A stretch of 64,000 nt of DNA from a candidate division KSB1 bacterium (GTDB lineage Bacteria > Zhuqueibacterota > Zhuqueibacteria > Zhuqueibacterales > Zhuqueibacteraceae), in contig JAPDPX010000006.1 in assembly GCA_034506255.1 (NCBI GenBank), positions 124,001 through 188,000 of the forward strand. The letters are read 5' to 3'. The stretch's first letter is position 1; each line of letters starts with the position of its first letter. The notes beneath the pieces were generated by a model, which searched no databases, had not been told where the DNA came from, and saw only the letters and a list, made by a program, of their open reading frames with translations. Made by a program: the position numbers and the translations under genes. This document shows, piece after piece, positions 17,811-28,348 of this stretch.

Positions 17811-18974
17811 TTACTTTTGATGGCGCTTGACCACATAGCCGGCAGCACCCCAGCCGCCCACTGCTGCAAAAAAAGTGGCGACCCGCCACCAGGTTTCCTG
17901 GCCATGTACCATGATGTAGTTCGGCCGATTCGGCAGTCCGCTGTAACCCAGCCCGCTGATGGCTTCATCGACTGCCACCACGCAATACTCCAGGCCGCCT
18001 TTGGGAATGCTGGGGCCGGGAATGATGGCCTCGTAGATTTCCTGATCATTGGTCGTCATCGGCTCCACCAGCCAGCGTCGCACGTTGACCGGCCGGTGCA
18101 AAACGGCGGCTTTCAGCAGGCTGCGATTCTCATAGATCTCCGCCCGGATGCGCAAGTCCTTGCCGGCGGTTGTCCGCTTGCGGGGATGATGAATGACAAT
18201 CGGCGGGACTTCGTCCGCGCTGCTGCCGGCGCCACTGCTGCTGAAGGCGAGCAGGCTGGTGGTAATTTGCGTGTCGGGCACCCCGTCATGATCCATGTAA
18301 CCATCGCGGTCTTCGCGGGCGCGGGAATCGAGATCAAAGCGGTCCCCCACGCCATCATGGTCGCGATCGCGCACACTTCCGCCGAGTTTGAGGGTCAGGC
18401 CGGTGAACACTGTGATCAAGCCATCATGCTCGTCACCGCTGAAGTCCAGGTCGAGCTTGTCGCTGAAGGTATAGCGGAAGGCGGCGCCGGCTGACCAGTT
18501 GAACCGGCGCGAGAGCGCCACTTCGAATCCGCCGGTGGCCTTGAGCAGATAGGCGCGCTCCTCCCGGCGCGCACCCCCTTCAAACGGCGCGTGACTGCCG
18601 TGGCGCACATTGTACCACAGCACCCCACCTGCGCCAAGCGTGACAAAAGGTGAGAACGTATGGTATGGGGAGTAGCGCAGCGTCACGTCAAACTCGATGG
18701 GGAGGACAATGGCGACAGAGTCCCGCTGGCTGTCATCATCTGTCAAGAATTTACCGAGGCCTGCTTCGATGCCGAACGACAGGTGGGGATCCGGAGAATA
18801 GTAGACCAGCGCGCTGGCGAAGGGCTGCAGAACAGCCTTCTTCACATCGCCCTCGATGCGTCCCACGCCGCCGCGCACACCAAAGCCAAATTTGGCATCC
18901 TGTGCCTGCAGCGGAACAGTGGCAGCCACCGCCAAAATGCCCGGGAGCAGCCAACTTCTCGTGTCTGTCTTCAC
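17811..18974 (-). CDS. Secreted beta-barrel-like protein with TSP3-type Ca-binding segment and C-terminal helix
   Basis: The 387-residue precursor has a signal peptide (LLPGILAVAATVPLQAQ). About 190 residues of alternating beta strands resembling an outer-membrane barrel follow (FGFGVRGGVGRIEGDVK to TVFTGLTLKLGG). An acidic Asp-rich stretch like thrombospondin type 3 calcium repeats comes next (DRDHDGVGDRFDLDS, MDHDGVPD), then an Ig-like beta domain (PPIVIHHPRKRTTAGKDL to YCVVAVDEA). It ends in a hydrophobic segment (WRVATFFAAVGGWGAAGYVV) and basic KRHQK. An OmpA peptidoglycan domain, usual after such repeats, is absent. Start is GTG at 18974. A strong promoter lies 41 nt upstream. Function unknown. 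Confidence 0.85.
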   Translation of the reverse strand: MKTDTRSWLLPGILAVAATVPLQAQDAKFGFGVRGGVGRIEGDVKKAVLQPFASALVYYSPDPHLSFGIEAGLGKFLTDDDSQRDSVAIVLPIEFDVTLRYSPYHTFSPFVTLGAGGVLWYNVRHGSHAPFEGGARREERAYLLKATGGFEVALSRRFNWSAGAAFRYTFSDKLDLDFSGDEHDGLITVFTGLTLKLGGSVRDRDHDGVGDRFDLDSRAREDRDGYMDHDGVPDTQITTSLLAFSSSGAGSSADEVPPIVIHHPRKRTTAGKDLRIRAEIYENRSLLKAAVLHRPVNVRRWLVEPMTTNDQEIYEAIIPGPSIPKGGLEYCVVAVDEAISGLGYSGLPNRPNYIMVHGQETWWRVATFFAAVGGWGAAGYVVKRHQK

Positions 18975-19015
18975 AATGTCAGGCCCCGTAGCAAAACTGT
19001 AAAAATTTCAAAATT

Positions 19016-19044
19016 AAGGTATGAAAGTTCACTCTGAATGTCAA
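19016..19044 (-). promoter_or_regulatory. Sigma-70-type promoter for the barrel protein gene
   Basis: On the minus strand there is a perfect -35 TTGACA (19044-19039), a 17-bp spacer, and -10 TACCTT (19021-19016), 41 nt before the GTG start at 18974. The region around it is AT-rich compared with its surroundings. Confidence 0.7.
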
Positions 19045-19077
19045 GCCTTGCTTCCAAACACAGGCCCGGCGGGGGCA

Positions 19078-20310
19078 TCAATATTGAAACCGGCGCACGC
19101 CCGCGTTGAGAATCAAACCCACCAGCGTCATGTTCGTCCACAATGACGACCCGCCATAGCTCAAAAACGGCAGGGGAATACCGGTGACCGGCATAATGCC
19201 CACCGTCATGCCGGTGTTGACAATGACATGCACGCCGATCAAAGTCACACAGCCCACCACCATCAGCGTCAGAAATTTGTTCTTGGCGGACACGGCGATG
19301 CCGAGAGCGCGCCACAGCAGCACAAAAAAAGTCACCAATACTAGCGTGACGCCCCAAAAACCCAGTTCCTCACCCACCACCGAAAAAATAAAATCGGTGT
19401 GCTGCTCCGGCAGGAAACGCAGCTTGGCCTGTGTGCCGCGCGTCCAGCCTTTTCCCCAAAAACCGCCGGAACCAATGGCAACCTGTGACTGGGCAACTTG
19501 ATAGCCTGTGCCACGCGGATCCTGTTGCAGCCCGATGAACGTGAGGATGCGGGTCTTTTGATAATCTTTCAACCGGTTCCATAGACTGGGGGTGAGCGCG
19601 CCGACACTGACATTCAACATCAGCACGGCGAGCAACACCGGCAGCTTGCGTTTGGAGAGCACCAGCACGCCGATGATCAGCAGCATGGCGGCGCCAAAGG
19701 TGTAAACGTTGAAGGCGGAGATCACCGTGAGAATCGGACTGACCACCAGAAACACGATGAAGGGAGACAAGCCCGCCCAGAACAAAACCGGCAGCAGCAG
19801 GGAAGCCATCACGATCGCGGTGCCGAGATCGGGTTCTTTCAGAATCAACACGGTGGGCACCAGCACCATGGCGAAACAGATGCCGATGTCTTTGAATGAA
19901 CGCAGATCGCGTCTTTCATCAGAGAGGTAGCGCGCCAGCGCCAGCAGGGCGGCGATCTTGGTGGGTTCCGCCGGCTGAAAATGCACCGGCCCCAGAATGA
20001 ACCAGCGATGCACCCCTTTGCCGCCCCCGGCGAACAACACCAGGATCAACAACACCACGCACAGCCCGTACAGACTGTAGGCCATCCCCTTGAGATACTG
20101 GACCGGCGTCAACACCACAGCCGAGGCGATCATCGCACCCGCCAGAAACCAGATGACCTGCTTGGCAAAGCTGTGCCGAATCGCCTCCGAGCTGGCGGGC
20201 GAACTGGTGGTGCTGTAGATTGCCATCAGTCCAATGGTGACCAGCAGGAGGACACAAACGATGATGACTTTATCGATGTCTTTCCAACTGATGATGCTGC
20301 GTGCCAACAT
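19078..20310 (-). CDS. rodA: Rod shape-determining protein RodA
   Basis: This 410-residue SEDS-family peptidoglycan glycosyltransferase has about ten hydrophobic helices. Conserved segments include the early GLMAIYSTTSS, the PTKIAALLALARYLS loop, the KEPDLGTAIVM motif, the QSQVAIGSGGFWGKGWTRGTQ periplasmic loop, EQHTDFIFSVVGEELGF, and PVTGIPLPFLSYGGSS near the C-terminus. It polymerises lipid II for lateral wall growth with PBP2. The ATG at 20310 is only 2 nt past the mrdA stop, indicating translational coupling in the mre operon. Confidence 0.96.
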   Translation of the reverse strand: MLARSIISWKDIDKVIIVCVLLLVTIGLMAIYSTTSSPASSEAIRHSFAKQVIWFLAGAMIASAVVLTPVQYLKGMAYSLYGLCVVLLILVLFAGGGKGVHRWFILGPVHFQPAEPTKIAALLALARYLSDERRDLRSFKDIGICFAMVLVPTVLILKEPDLGTAIVMASLLLPVLFWAGLSPFIVFLVVSPILTVISAFNVYTFGAAMLLIIGVLVLSKRKLPVLLAVLMLNVSVGALTPSLWNRLKDYQKTRILTFIGLQQDPRGTGYQVAQSQVAIGSGGFWGKGWTRGTQAKLRFLPEQHTDFIFSVVGEELGFWGVTLVLVTFFVLLWRALGIAVSAKNKFLTLMVVGCVTLIGVHVIVNTGMTVGIMPVTGIPLPFLSYGGSSLWTNMTLVGLILNAGVRRFQY

Positions 20311-20312
20311 GG

Positions 20313-22124
20313 TCAGTCTGCGGCTTCGTCCGCTTCCAATTGCGGCGTCAACTTCTTGTTCTCCAACAGGAAACTTAAAATTTTGCGGGCGACCGGCGCC
20401 GCCGCGCCGCTGCCGGAGCCGCCATTCTCAATGAACACACAGAAAGCCACCTGGGGATCATCAAACGGTGCGAAGCCGATGAACCAGCCGTGCGGCTCGC
20501 CATGCGGATTTTGTGCCGTGCCCGTCTTGCCCGCGCTCACCAGGCCCTCGACCCGCGAACGCACCGCCGTGCCGCGGCTGCCATTGACGACCAGAAACAT
20601 GCCGCGTTTCACCAATGCCCAGGTCTCCGGCCGAATCCCCTTCACCTCCACCGTGTCCGGTTCCACGAACTCCTCCGTGCCGGTAAACGGATCGAGCACG
20701 CTCCGGCGCAGGCGCGGCTTGAAGCTATGCCCTTCATTGGCAATCGTCATGGCAAAGACGGCCATCTGCAGGGGTGTCACCAACAGGTCGCCCTGGCCGA
20801 TGGCGAGATTCAACATCATGCCCTTGCTCCAGCGATCCTTGCCATAACGCCGATCGAGATAGGCCACCGTGGGCAGCAGGCCGGCGTTTTCTTCGCTGAG
20901 GTCGATGCCGGTCACCTTGCCGAAGCCGAAGCGCGCGGCATAGTCAGACCAATGTTCCAGGCCGACGCGGAAGCCCATGCGATAAAAGTAGACATTGCAT
21001 GATTGCTCCAGCGCACCCAGCAGATTGACCGTGCCATGGCCGCCCTTTTTGTGGCATTCAAAAGTGCGGCCGCCAAAAACGTAGTAGCCCGGACAAAAGA
21101 CGGTTTCATTGGGGTTGATCAGTCCGGTTTCCAGGCCGGCAATGGCGGTGATCATCTTGAAGGTCGAACCGGGCGGATACACGCTCTGTACCATGCGATC
21201 ATAAAGCGGCTTGTTGGGATCGTTGAGCAGGCGGTTCCAAATCTCGGGGGTCAGGGTTCGGGAGAAAAGTTCGGGATCGAAATCCGGTTTGCTTACCAGT
21301 GCCAACACGTCGCCGTTCTTGCAATTCAACACCACCGCACCACCGTTCTTGCCGGTCAATTCGGCTTCCAACATGCGTTGCAGAGAGGCGTCAAGTCCGA
21401 GCAGCACATCCTTGCCCGGCTCCGGCGGATTGCTGCGAAAGCGTTCGCCGTCCTCCTCGGTGAGATCGCGAATGACGCGGCCCAGGGCATCCACTTCGAC
21501 GAAGCGATGCCCTTTCACCCCGCGCATGACGCTTTCGTATTGGCGCTCGACACCCTTCTTGCCAATGAGATCGCCGGGGCTGTAGTTGTCGCCAAACAGG
21601 CTGAGCTCGGCGTCGCTGATTTCGCTGAGATAGCCGAAGAGGTGGGGAGCCTTCACGCCGTGGTCATAGGTGCGGCGCGATTCGGTGCGAAAATCGACGC
21701 CGGTCAATTCGAGACGGCGCTCGTTGAGCAGGCTGAAGGCCGCGAAATCAATCTGGCGGCCGATCTTCACCGGCACGAAGTTGCCACGCTTGTTGCGCGC
21801 GATATACTGCTTGATCTCCGCGGGGGTGGTGTGCAGCGCGGCGGAGATGATCTCATAGGCCTGGGGCGAGTTGCGAATCTCGCCGGGCATGGCATAAACG
21901 GCATAGGCCGGACTGTTCTCCACCAGCACCTCGCCGAAGCGGTCGCGAATCAGCCCGCGCGGCGGGTCGACTTCAATCACACGCACGCGGTTCTTGTTGG
22001 CTTCTTCAAGGAACTGCTCGCCCCGGAAGAGCTGCACGTACGCGAAGCGGCCGAGCAGGATCAGGAAGAGGAAGGCGAGGCCGCCGGTAAAGAGGCGGCG
22101 TTTGGCTTCCAGACTCAGTTCCAT
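20313..22124 (-). CDS. mrdA: Penicillin-binding protein 2 (elongasome transpeptidase)
   Basis: This class B PBP of 603 residues has one N-terminal transmembrane helix (FTGGLAFLFLILLGRFAYV) and a dimerisation domain. The transpeptidase domain shows the active-site SxxK as PPGSTFKMITAIAG, the SxN motif as EQSCNVYFYRMG, and the KTG motif as VSAGKTGTAQNPHG. It crosslinks peptidoglycan during elongation, working with RodA immediately downstream. The frame extends to a TTG at 22187 overlapping mreD. The ATG at 22124 (MELSLEAKRR) gives a normal N-terminus and a 37-bp gap, so it is preferred although no strong ribosome site is visible. Confidence 0.96.
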   Translation of the reverse strand: MELSLEAKRRLFTGGLAFLFLILLGRFAYVQLFRGEQFLEEANKNRVRVIEVDPPRGLIRDRFGEVLVENSPAYAVYAMPGEIRNSPQAYEIISAALHTTPAEIKQYIARNKRGNFVPVKIGRQIDFAAFSLLNERRLELTGVDFRTESRRTYDHGVKAPHLFGYLSEISDAELSLFGDNYSPGDLIGKKGVERQYESVMRGVKGHRFVEVDALGRVIRDLTEEDGERFRSNPPEPGKDVLLGLDASLQRMLEAELTGKNGGAVVLNCKNGDVLALVSKPDFDPELFSRTLTPEIWNRLLNDPNKPLYDRMVQSVYPPGSTFKMITAIAGLETGLINPNETVFCPGYYVFGGRTFECHKKGGHGTVNLLGALEQSCNVYFYRMGFRVGLEHWSDYAARFGFGKVTGIDLSEENAGLLPTVAYLDRRYGKDRWSKGMMLNLAIGQGDLLVTPLQMAVFAMTIANEGHSFKPRLRRSVLDPFTGTEEFVEPDTVEVKGIRPETWALVKRGMFLVVNGSRGTAVRSRVEGLVSAGKTGTAQNPHGEPHGWFIGFAPFDDPQVAFCVFIENGGSGSGAAAPVARKILSFLLENKKLTPQLEADEAAD

Positions 22125-22161
22125 GCGCGCAGGGGGTTGTGATGCGGCTGCCGGTGCCCTG

Positions 22162-22644
22162 TTACTTCCGCTCGAAGCTTTTGGCAAACAACAAATGGGC
22201 GATGGCAGCCAGCACCAGGGTGTACAGGGAATTGGGAATCACATAGCGAACGATGAGATGCAGCACGCTGAAATCTGCATCGAAATAATAGATGCCGTCA
22301 CGAATCAAGTTGTGTACCAGCGCCGCGACCAGGGTGATGCCCAGGGTGACCTGCAGGCCAAACTTGAGCTTGTCGCGCGCCAAATAGGCGGCCACGAAAC
22401 CCGCCACCGCTTTGGCCAGTGCCTGCAGACCGTAGAGATGGGTGGCAAAGGCATCCTGGGCCAGGCCGGCCAGGAAACCGGTGACGATGGCCGCGGTGGC
22501 GCCGTGACGAATGGCGGAGAGCACCAGCCCGACAACGAGCAAGTCCGGCGCCAGTTCATAGATTGTCAGCAGCGGCACCACACCGACCTGCACCAGCAGG
22601 AAAATCGAGAAGGTCAACAGGTATTTGAAAATGCGCTTGGCCAA
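22162..22644 (-). CDS. mreD: Rod shape-determining protein MreD
   Basis: This 160-residue integral membrane protein has five or so hydrophobic helices (FLLVQVGVVPLLTIYELAPD, VGLVLSAIRHGATAAIVTGF and others) and the typical internal GLAQDAFATHLYGLQALAKA. Its length is standard for MreD. It is a membrane partner of MreC in the elongasome. It lies 5 bp after the mreC stop and upstream of mrdA, the usual operon position, which supports the call more strongly than the poorly conserved sequence. Confidence 0.93.
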   Translation of the reverse strand: MAKRIFKYLLTFSIFLLVQVGVVPLLTIYELAPDLLVVGLVLSAIRHGATAAIVTGFLAGLAQDAFATHLYGLQALAKAVAGFVAAYLARDKLKFGLQVTLGITLVAALVHNLIRDGIYYFDADFSVLHLIVRYVIPNSLYTLVLAAIAHLLFAKSFERK

Positions 22645-22649
22645 GAGAT

Positions 22650-23495
22650 TCAGTCTCCGCTGCTGGAATCCGCCACCGTCACTTTGAAGCTCTCGGCCGG
22701 GGTGGTGATCACGAACAACTCTTCCAAACGATCGAAGCGCACAGCCGGCTCCAGCGGGATGCGCATGAAGGGCTCTCCTTTTTCGAGAGAGGGGGCAATG
22801 ACTTTGCCGATGCGCAATCCCGGGGGATAGAGCGCGCTGTAATCGGAAGTGACCACCATGTCGCCGGCTTTGATCACGGCATTGCGCGGCACGCCGGTCA
22901 TTTCCAGGCCGCGCGTTTCACTCCATGAGACGATGCCGAGCACGCGGCCGCCTTGGGAACGAGCGCTCACACTGAAGTTGCGGTCGAGCAGCAATTGCAC
23001 CAGGCTGGTGCGCGCATTGACCTTGTAGATCTTGCCCGCCAGGCCATCGGGGGTGACCACGGGCATGTTCACGCGCATGCCCTGGCGCGCGCCCAGATCG
23101 ATGACCACCGTGTTGGGCGTGCGGCTGCGCTCGGCAAACAGCACCCGGGCACTGCGGAGCTGCAACGGCGTGCGCTCGCGATATTCCAGCAGGCGCCGCA
23201 GCCGGAAATTCTCCAGATAGGCCTCGCGCAACTGGCTGTTCTCCAGCATGAGCTGGGTGGCGCGCTGGCGCAGGGCGCTCATTTCCTCGGTCGATTGGGT
23301 CAGGCGCGAGAACCAGCTCAATTTTTCCTGGAGCAGGGCCAGCCGGTCCACCGCCAGGCCGCGCAGCGCGTCGATTTGCGGCGCATCATTGTTGAAGAGA
23401 ATGGCAATCGCGGCCACGATGGCGGCAAACAGGGTGAAATACTCCCGCCGGGAGATGAGGTATTCGTTGGAGCGATCGAGCAAGGCTGTCTTCAT
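22650..23495 (-). CDS. mreC: Rod shape-determining protein MreC
   Basis: The 281-residue protein has a short cytoplasmic N-terminus, one transmembrane helix (YFTLFAAIVAAIAILF) and a coiled coil (about residues 55-105, SALRQRATQLMLENSQLRE). Two beta-barrel domains follow, with signatures IDLGARQGMRVNMPVVT, GLAGKIYKVN and KAGDMVVTSDYSALYPPGLRIG. It links MreB and MreD to PBP2 in the periplasm. It is 37 bp downstream of mreB and 5 bp upstream of mreD. Confidence 0.95.
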   Translation of the reverse strand: MKTALLDRSNEYLISRREYFTLFAAIVAAIAILFNNDAPQIDALRGLAVDRLALLQEKLSWFSRLTQSTEEMSALRQRATQLMLENSQLREAYLENFRLRRLLEYRERTPLQLRSARVLFAERSRTPNTVVIDLGARQGMRVNMPVVTPDGLAGKIYKVNARTSLVQLLLDRNFSVSARSQGGRVLGIVSWSETRGLEMTGVPRNAVIKAGDMVVTSDYSALYPPGLRIGKVIAPSLEKGEPFMRIPLEPAVRFDRLEELFVITTPAESFKVTVADSSSGD

Positions 23496-23532
23496 GGCTT
23501 GCCAGCAGGGTCCGAGTCACGTCCGGGGTGGC

Positions 23533-24564
<1,032 letters not shown>

Positions 24565-24840
24565 GCGCAATTCGCCTTTCCTCACGGGCAATGTGTTTTG
24601 CAATGAATTACCATACCTTTGATCGCTTTTTTATTGATTTCCCGGGCTGTGGCAACCGCTCGCCTTAATGCAGTCTCTCCGGTACCATTATCCCCCCAAA
24701 TCCCTCGGTCCTCCCGCACCGGCCAGCGCGGCGCTCGTCCCTGCACGAAAGGCTGCTGGCGGCTCGAAGATGGTACAGTCGGACTGGCGGAGCTGAGCGA
24801 TCGCTCCTGCTTTCCTCTCCTGCCGTTTTTGTAAATCAGA

Positions 24841-26400
24841 TCAGTGGCGGAAATGCCGGACGCCGGTGAACACCATCGCCATCTCATGCCTGTCCGCCAC
24901 CGCGATCACTTCGGCATCACGCACAGAGCCGCCCGGCTGAATGATCGCCGTGGCCCCGGCGGCCGCAGCCTGCTCGACGCCGTCGGCAAACGGAAAAAAA
25001 GCATCGCTCGCCACCACTGACCCACGCAGCTCCAGCCCGGCCCGCCGGGCTTTCTCGACCGCAAGCCAGGCGGCGTCCACCCGGCTCATTTGACCGGCGC
25101 CGATCCCCAGCGTGCGGCCGGCGCGGCAGAAGATCACGGCGTTGGATTTGACGGCGCGCACCACTTTCCAGGCAAAACGCAGCGCCCGCCATTCCTCTTC
25201 ACCAGGCACACGCCGGGTGACGACTTTGAAGGCGGCTTCCTCATCATTGCCGCCATCCAACTCCTGAACCAATACGCCACCGGCAACACTTTTGAATTCA
25301 AGCGCGGGCAATGCCGGCTGGCTGATACCCTCCATCTCGAGTAATCGCAGATTTTTCCTGCCCGCCAGGAGGCGCAACGCCTCGGCGTTGAATCCCGGCG
25401 CCAAAATCACTTCGGTGAACTGCTCTGCCAGCGCTGCCCCCGCTTCGCCGTCGACCAGGCGGTTGAAAGCAACGATGCCGCCAAAGGCGGAAACCGGGTC
25501 GGTCGCCAGAGCCAGGCGAAAGGCCTCCGCCGGTGTGGCGGCAGCAGCCGCGCCGCACGGGTTGGCATGCTTGATGATGACGCACGCCGGTTCGTCAAAA
25601 CAGCGCACCAGCGCGAGCGCCGCATCGGCATCGACGATGTTGTTGTAGGACAGCGCCCTGCCCTGCAACTGCCGCGCAGCGAAAAAACCACCCGCCGGGC
25701 CTCTGCTGTTGCGATAAAAGCCGGCACGCTGATGCGGGTTCTCGCCATAGCGCAGCGTCTGCTTGTCATCCAGCAGCAAAACCAGGGAGTCGGGCAGTGC
25801 CACTGCTTCCACCGGGTGCTGCAGATACTCCTGAATCGCGGCATCGTAGGCAGCGGTGCAGGCAAAGGCAGCCGCCGCCAGTTGCCGGGTCGTGGCCTCG
25901 CTCACGCTGCCGTGGTTGTGCGCCAACTCTTCACAAAATGCGGCATACTGGCGCGGATGGCTCAACACCGCCACACTGGGGAAATTCTTGGCCGCGGCAC
26001 GCAGCAGCGTCACGCCGCCGATGTCGATATTCTCCAGCGCCTCGCTGCGCGTGGTTTGCGACTGCGCGATCACCTGTTGAAATGGATAAAGGTTGACCAC
26101 GACGAGATCGATCAGGCCGAAACCGTGATGCTCCGCTTCCGCCAGGTGGCCGGGCTGATCGCGTCTGGCCAGCAGCCCGCCCAGAATTTTGGGATGCAAC
26201 GTCTTCACCCGGCCCGCCAAAATCTCGGGAAAGCCGGTGATCGCTTCGACCGGCGTGACGGCAAAGCCATTTTGTTCGAGCAGGCGGGCGGTGCCGCCGG
26301 TGGCGATCAACTCGATGCGGTGTGCCGCCAGCGTTTGCGCCAGCTCCAGCAAGCCGGTTTTGTCATGAACGCTGAGCAGGGCGCGATGGAGGGAAGGCAC
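24841..26400 (-). CDS. purH: Bifunctional AICAR formyltransferase / IMP cyclohydrolase
   Basis: This 519-residue protein has the N-terminal MGS-like IMP cyclohydrolase domain ([47 protein letters not shown]). The C-terminal AICAR transformylase domain follows ([54 protein letters not shown]). It catalyses the last two steps of IMP synthesis. The start is a GTG at 26400 with GGGAG about 9 nt upstream. It follows purN by 23 bp, so the two purine genes are probably cotranscribed. Confidence 0.97.
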   Translation of the reverse strand: MPSLHRALLSVHDKTGLLELAQTLAAHRIELIATGGTARLLEQNGFAVTPVEAITGFPEILAGRVKTLHPKILGGLLARRDQPGHLAEAEHHGFGLIDLVVVNLYPFQQVIAQSQTTRSEALENIDIGGVTLLRAAAKNFPSVAVLSHPRQYAAFCEELAHNHGSVSEATTRQLAAAAFACTAAYDAAIQEYLQHPVEAVALPDSLVLLLDDKQTLRYGENPHQRAGFYRNSRGPAGGFFAARQLQGRALSYNNIVDADAALALVRCFDEPACVIIKHANPCGAAAAATPAEAFRLALATDPVSAFGGIVAFNRLVDGEAGAALAEQFTEVILAPGFNAEALRLLAGRKNLRLLEMEGISQPALPALEFKSVAGGVLVQELDGGNDEEAAFKVVTRRVPGEEEWRALRFAWKVVRAVKSNAVIFCRAGRTLGIGAGQMSRVDAAWLAVEKARRAGLELRGSVVASDAFFPFADGVEQAAAAGATAIIQPGGSVRDAEVIAVADRHEMAMVFTGVRHFRH

Positions 26401-26423
26401 GTGATTTCTCTCCCGATGCCAGT

Positions 26424-27053
26424 TCAGGGTTTGGGCAGGATGCGGATCTGACTGCCGCTGATCACAACCCGGTCTTCCGCGAAAAGCTGCAAGGCCTCCG
26501 GCAAAATCTCATGCTCGACCGCGAGCACGCGTGCAGCCAGGGTTTCCACTGTGTCATCCGGGTGCACCGGCACACAGCGCTGCACCACCGGGCTGCCACT
26601 GTCGTATTCTTCATCCACCAGATGAACCGTGGCGCCACTCACCTTGCAACCACAAGCGAGCACGGCCTCATGCACCCGCCTGCCAAACATGCCCTTGCCG
26701 CCAAAACTCGGCAACAGGGCGGGGTGAATGTTGATCATGCGGCCCGCAAAAGCGCGCACCACCGCCGCGGGGATTTTGCGCAGATAACCAGCCAGCACAA
26801 TAAAATTGCAACCATGCCCGGCGAGCACCTGCAGCAGCGTCTCTGCGTAGTCTGCCGGGGCAGCGAAACTGGCGGGGATGAGCACCGCCTCGGGAATGCC
26901 CGCTTCCCGGGCTATCTGCCGGGCGTTGGCCGCCGGCTGGTCGGTCACCAGCAGCGCCACGTGTGCAGCCAGCCTGCCGCTGCGAATCGCCGCGAGGATC
27001 GCCTGAAAATTGGAGCCGCGGCCGCTGGCAAAAATTGCAAGGTGAAGATCCAT
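26424..27053 (-). CDS. purN: Phosphoribosylglycinamide formyltransferase
   Basis: This 209-residue folate-dependent formyltransferase has the N-terminal LAIFASGRGSNFQAIL phosphate loop, the catalytic Asn/His/Asp set in GYLRKIPAAVVRAFAGRMINIHPALLPSF, and SGATVHLVDEEYDSG. It formylates GAR in purine synthesis. The frame is open to 27125, but the ATG at 27053 is preceded by AGGAGG and matches the family N-terminus. It sits between the LD-carboxypeptidase gene and purH. Confidence 0.96.
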   Translation of the reverse strand: MDLHLAIFASGRGSNFQAILAAIRSGRLAAHVALLVTDQPAANARQIAREAGIPEAVLIPASFAAPADYAETLLQVLAGHGCNFIVLAGYLRKIPAAVVRAFAGRMINIHPALLPSFGGKGMFGRRVHEAVLACGCKVSGATVHLVDEEYDSGSPVVQRCVPVHPDDTVETLAARVLAVEHEILPEALQLFAEDRVVISGSQIRILPKP

Positions 27054-27131
27054 CTGCCTCCTACCCGTACGAACCCGCCGCGGAGTTCCGCTCTTCCTGC
27101 GGGGTTGTCTGGCCCGCGTCAGCATGACTTG

Positions 27132-28076
27132 CTAAACCACCGCGGCTTCGGTGATGGTCACACGCCGCTGCCGGCTGTTCACGAGCAGCTCGGCAGTGGC
27201 GCCCACCGGCAGGGTGTGTTTGCGACTGCCATGGCCGTATTCCAGGTTCATCAAAGCCGGCACGCCCAGCGGGCGGATGAAGTCCTGCATCAAGTCTTTC
27301 AGACCCAGCGAGGGGGCGCCGTTTTTCGCCTCGCTGTCGATGATCTGCCCCAGGATGAAGCCGCCAATCCGGTCAAGTACACCCAGCTCGCGCAGATGCA
27401 CGAGATAACGATCGATGCGATAAATCTCCTCGCCGATTTCCTCCAGGAAGAAAATGCTTTGTTTCACCGGCGGCATGAAGGCGGTGCCCGCCACCGTGGC
27501 CAGCAGCGAAAGGCAGCCGCCCAGCAGGCGGCCCCGCGCGTGGCCGCCGCGAATCGCGGCAAACGGCCGCTCGAGCTGCGGCTGCAGGTCACCGCAGGGC
27601 ACGGGTTCGGTGATTATCCGCCAAAACTGCGTTTCGGTGAAGGGGTCGAGGCCGCGGCCCATGTCTGCGGCCACCATCGGCCCGGAGAAGGTGATCAAAC
27701 CGGTGTGCCGGAAAATCGCAAGCTGCAGCGCGGTGATGTCGCTGTAGCCGACGAAAATTTTCGGATTTCGGCGAATCACGTCATAATCGAGCAGGTGCAG
27801 CAGCCGGGGCGTGCCATACCCGCCGCGCGCACAGATGATCGCCCGCACCTGCCGGTCGCGAAACATGGCAGTGAGATCCTGGCTGCGCTCAAGGTCGCTG
27901 CCGGCGAGATAACCGTGCTCGCGCTGCACGAACCTGCCGAGCTTGACGCGATAGCCCAACCCTTCCAAATAGCGCACACCCCGTTCGAGCAGCTCGGGCT
28001 TCATGGGACTGGCGGGCGCCACGACGCCGATGACTTCACCGGGCCGCAGCCGCGCCGGTTTGATGATGCGGGGCAC
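27132..28076 (-). CDS. LD-carboxypeptidase (peptidase S66)
   Basis: This 314-residue enzyme of the LdcA family has the N-terminal strand GEVIGVVAPASPM, the ARGGYGTPRLL loop, and the nucleophilic serine in IFVGYSDITALQ. The later catalytic acid and histidine segments are recognisable (FLEEIGEEIYRIDRYL; NLEYGHGSRKHTLPVG). The enzyme removes the terminal D-Ala from murein tetrapeptides in wall recycling; related S66 proteins act on microcin-like peptides. No signal peptide is seen, consistent with a cytoplasmic recycling role. Confidence 0.93.
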   Translation of the reverse strand: MPRIIKPARLRPGEVIGVVAPASPMKPELLERGVRYLEGLGYRVKLGRFVQREHGYLAGSDLERSQDLTAMFRDRQVRAIICARGGYGTPRLLHLLDYDVIRRNPKIFVGYSDITALQLAIFRHTGLITFSGPMVAADMGRGLDPFTETQFWRIITEPVPCGDLQPQLERPFAAIRGGHARGRLLGGCLSLLATVAGTAFMPPVKQSIFFLEEIGEEIYRIDRYLVHLRELGVLDRIGGFILGQIIDSEAKNGAPSLGLKDLMQDFIRPLGVPALMNLEYGHGSRKHTLPVGATAELLVNSRQRRVTITEAAVV

Positions 28077-28348
28077 TCTGCTTCTCCGTTACTTTGCAGC
28101 ATCGTCCCCGGGGATTCCGCCAGGCACTGCGCCCGGTCACCCTTGGTCACACATGCCCGCCGTTTGCCCGGGGAAACGATCTCACGGCCACAAAGATTTT
28201 TTAAAACGCGAAACCGCAGAAAAAAACAAATCCGATATGAAATTTCGCCTGCCTGCGTCTTCGTGCTGAACAAGTTGACAGCAGCTCCCGGCCGCGCCAT
28301 GCGAGGAGCCATTGCCTGCGGCTTTAAAGTTCGCGAAGCCACGAACCA

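Noticed and set aside
24795..24806. 12-bp palindrome GAGCGATCGCTC upstream of mreB as an operator
   Set aside because: A single short palindrome in GC-rich DNA without supporting promoter elements; noted only.
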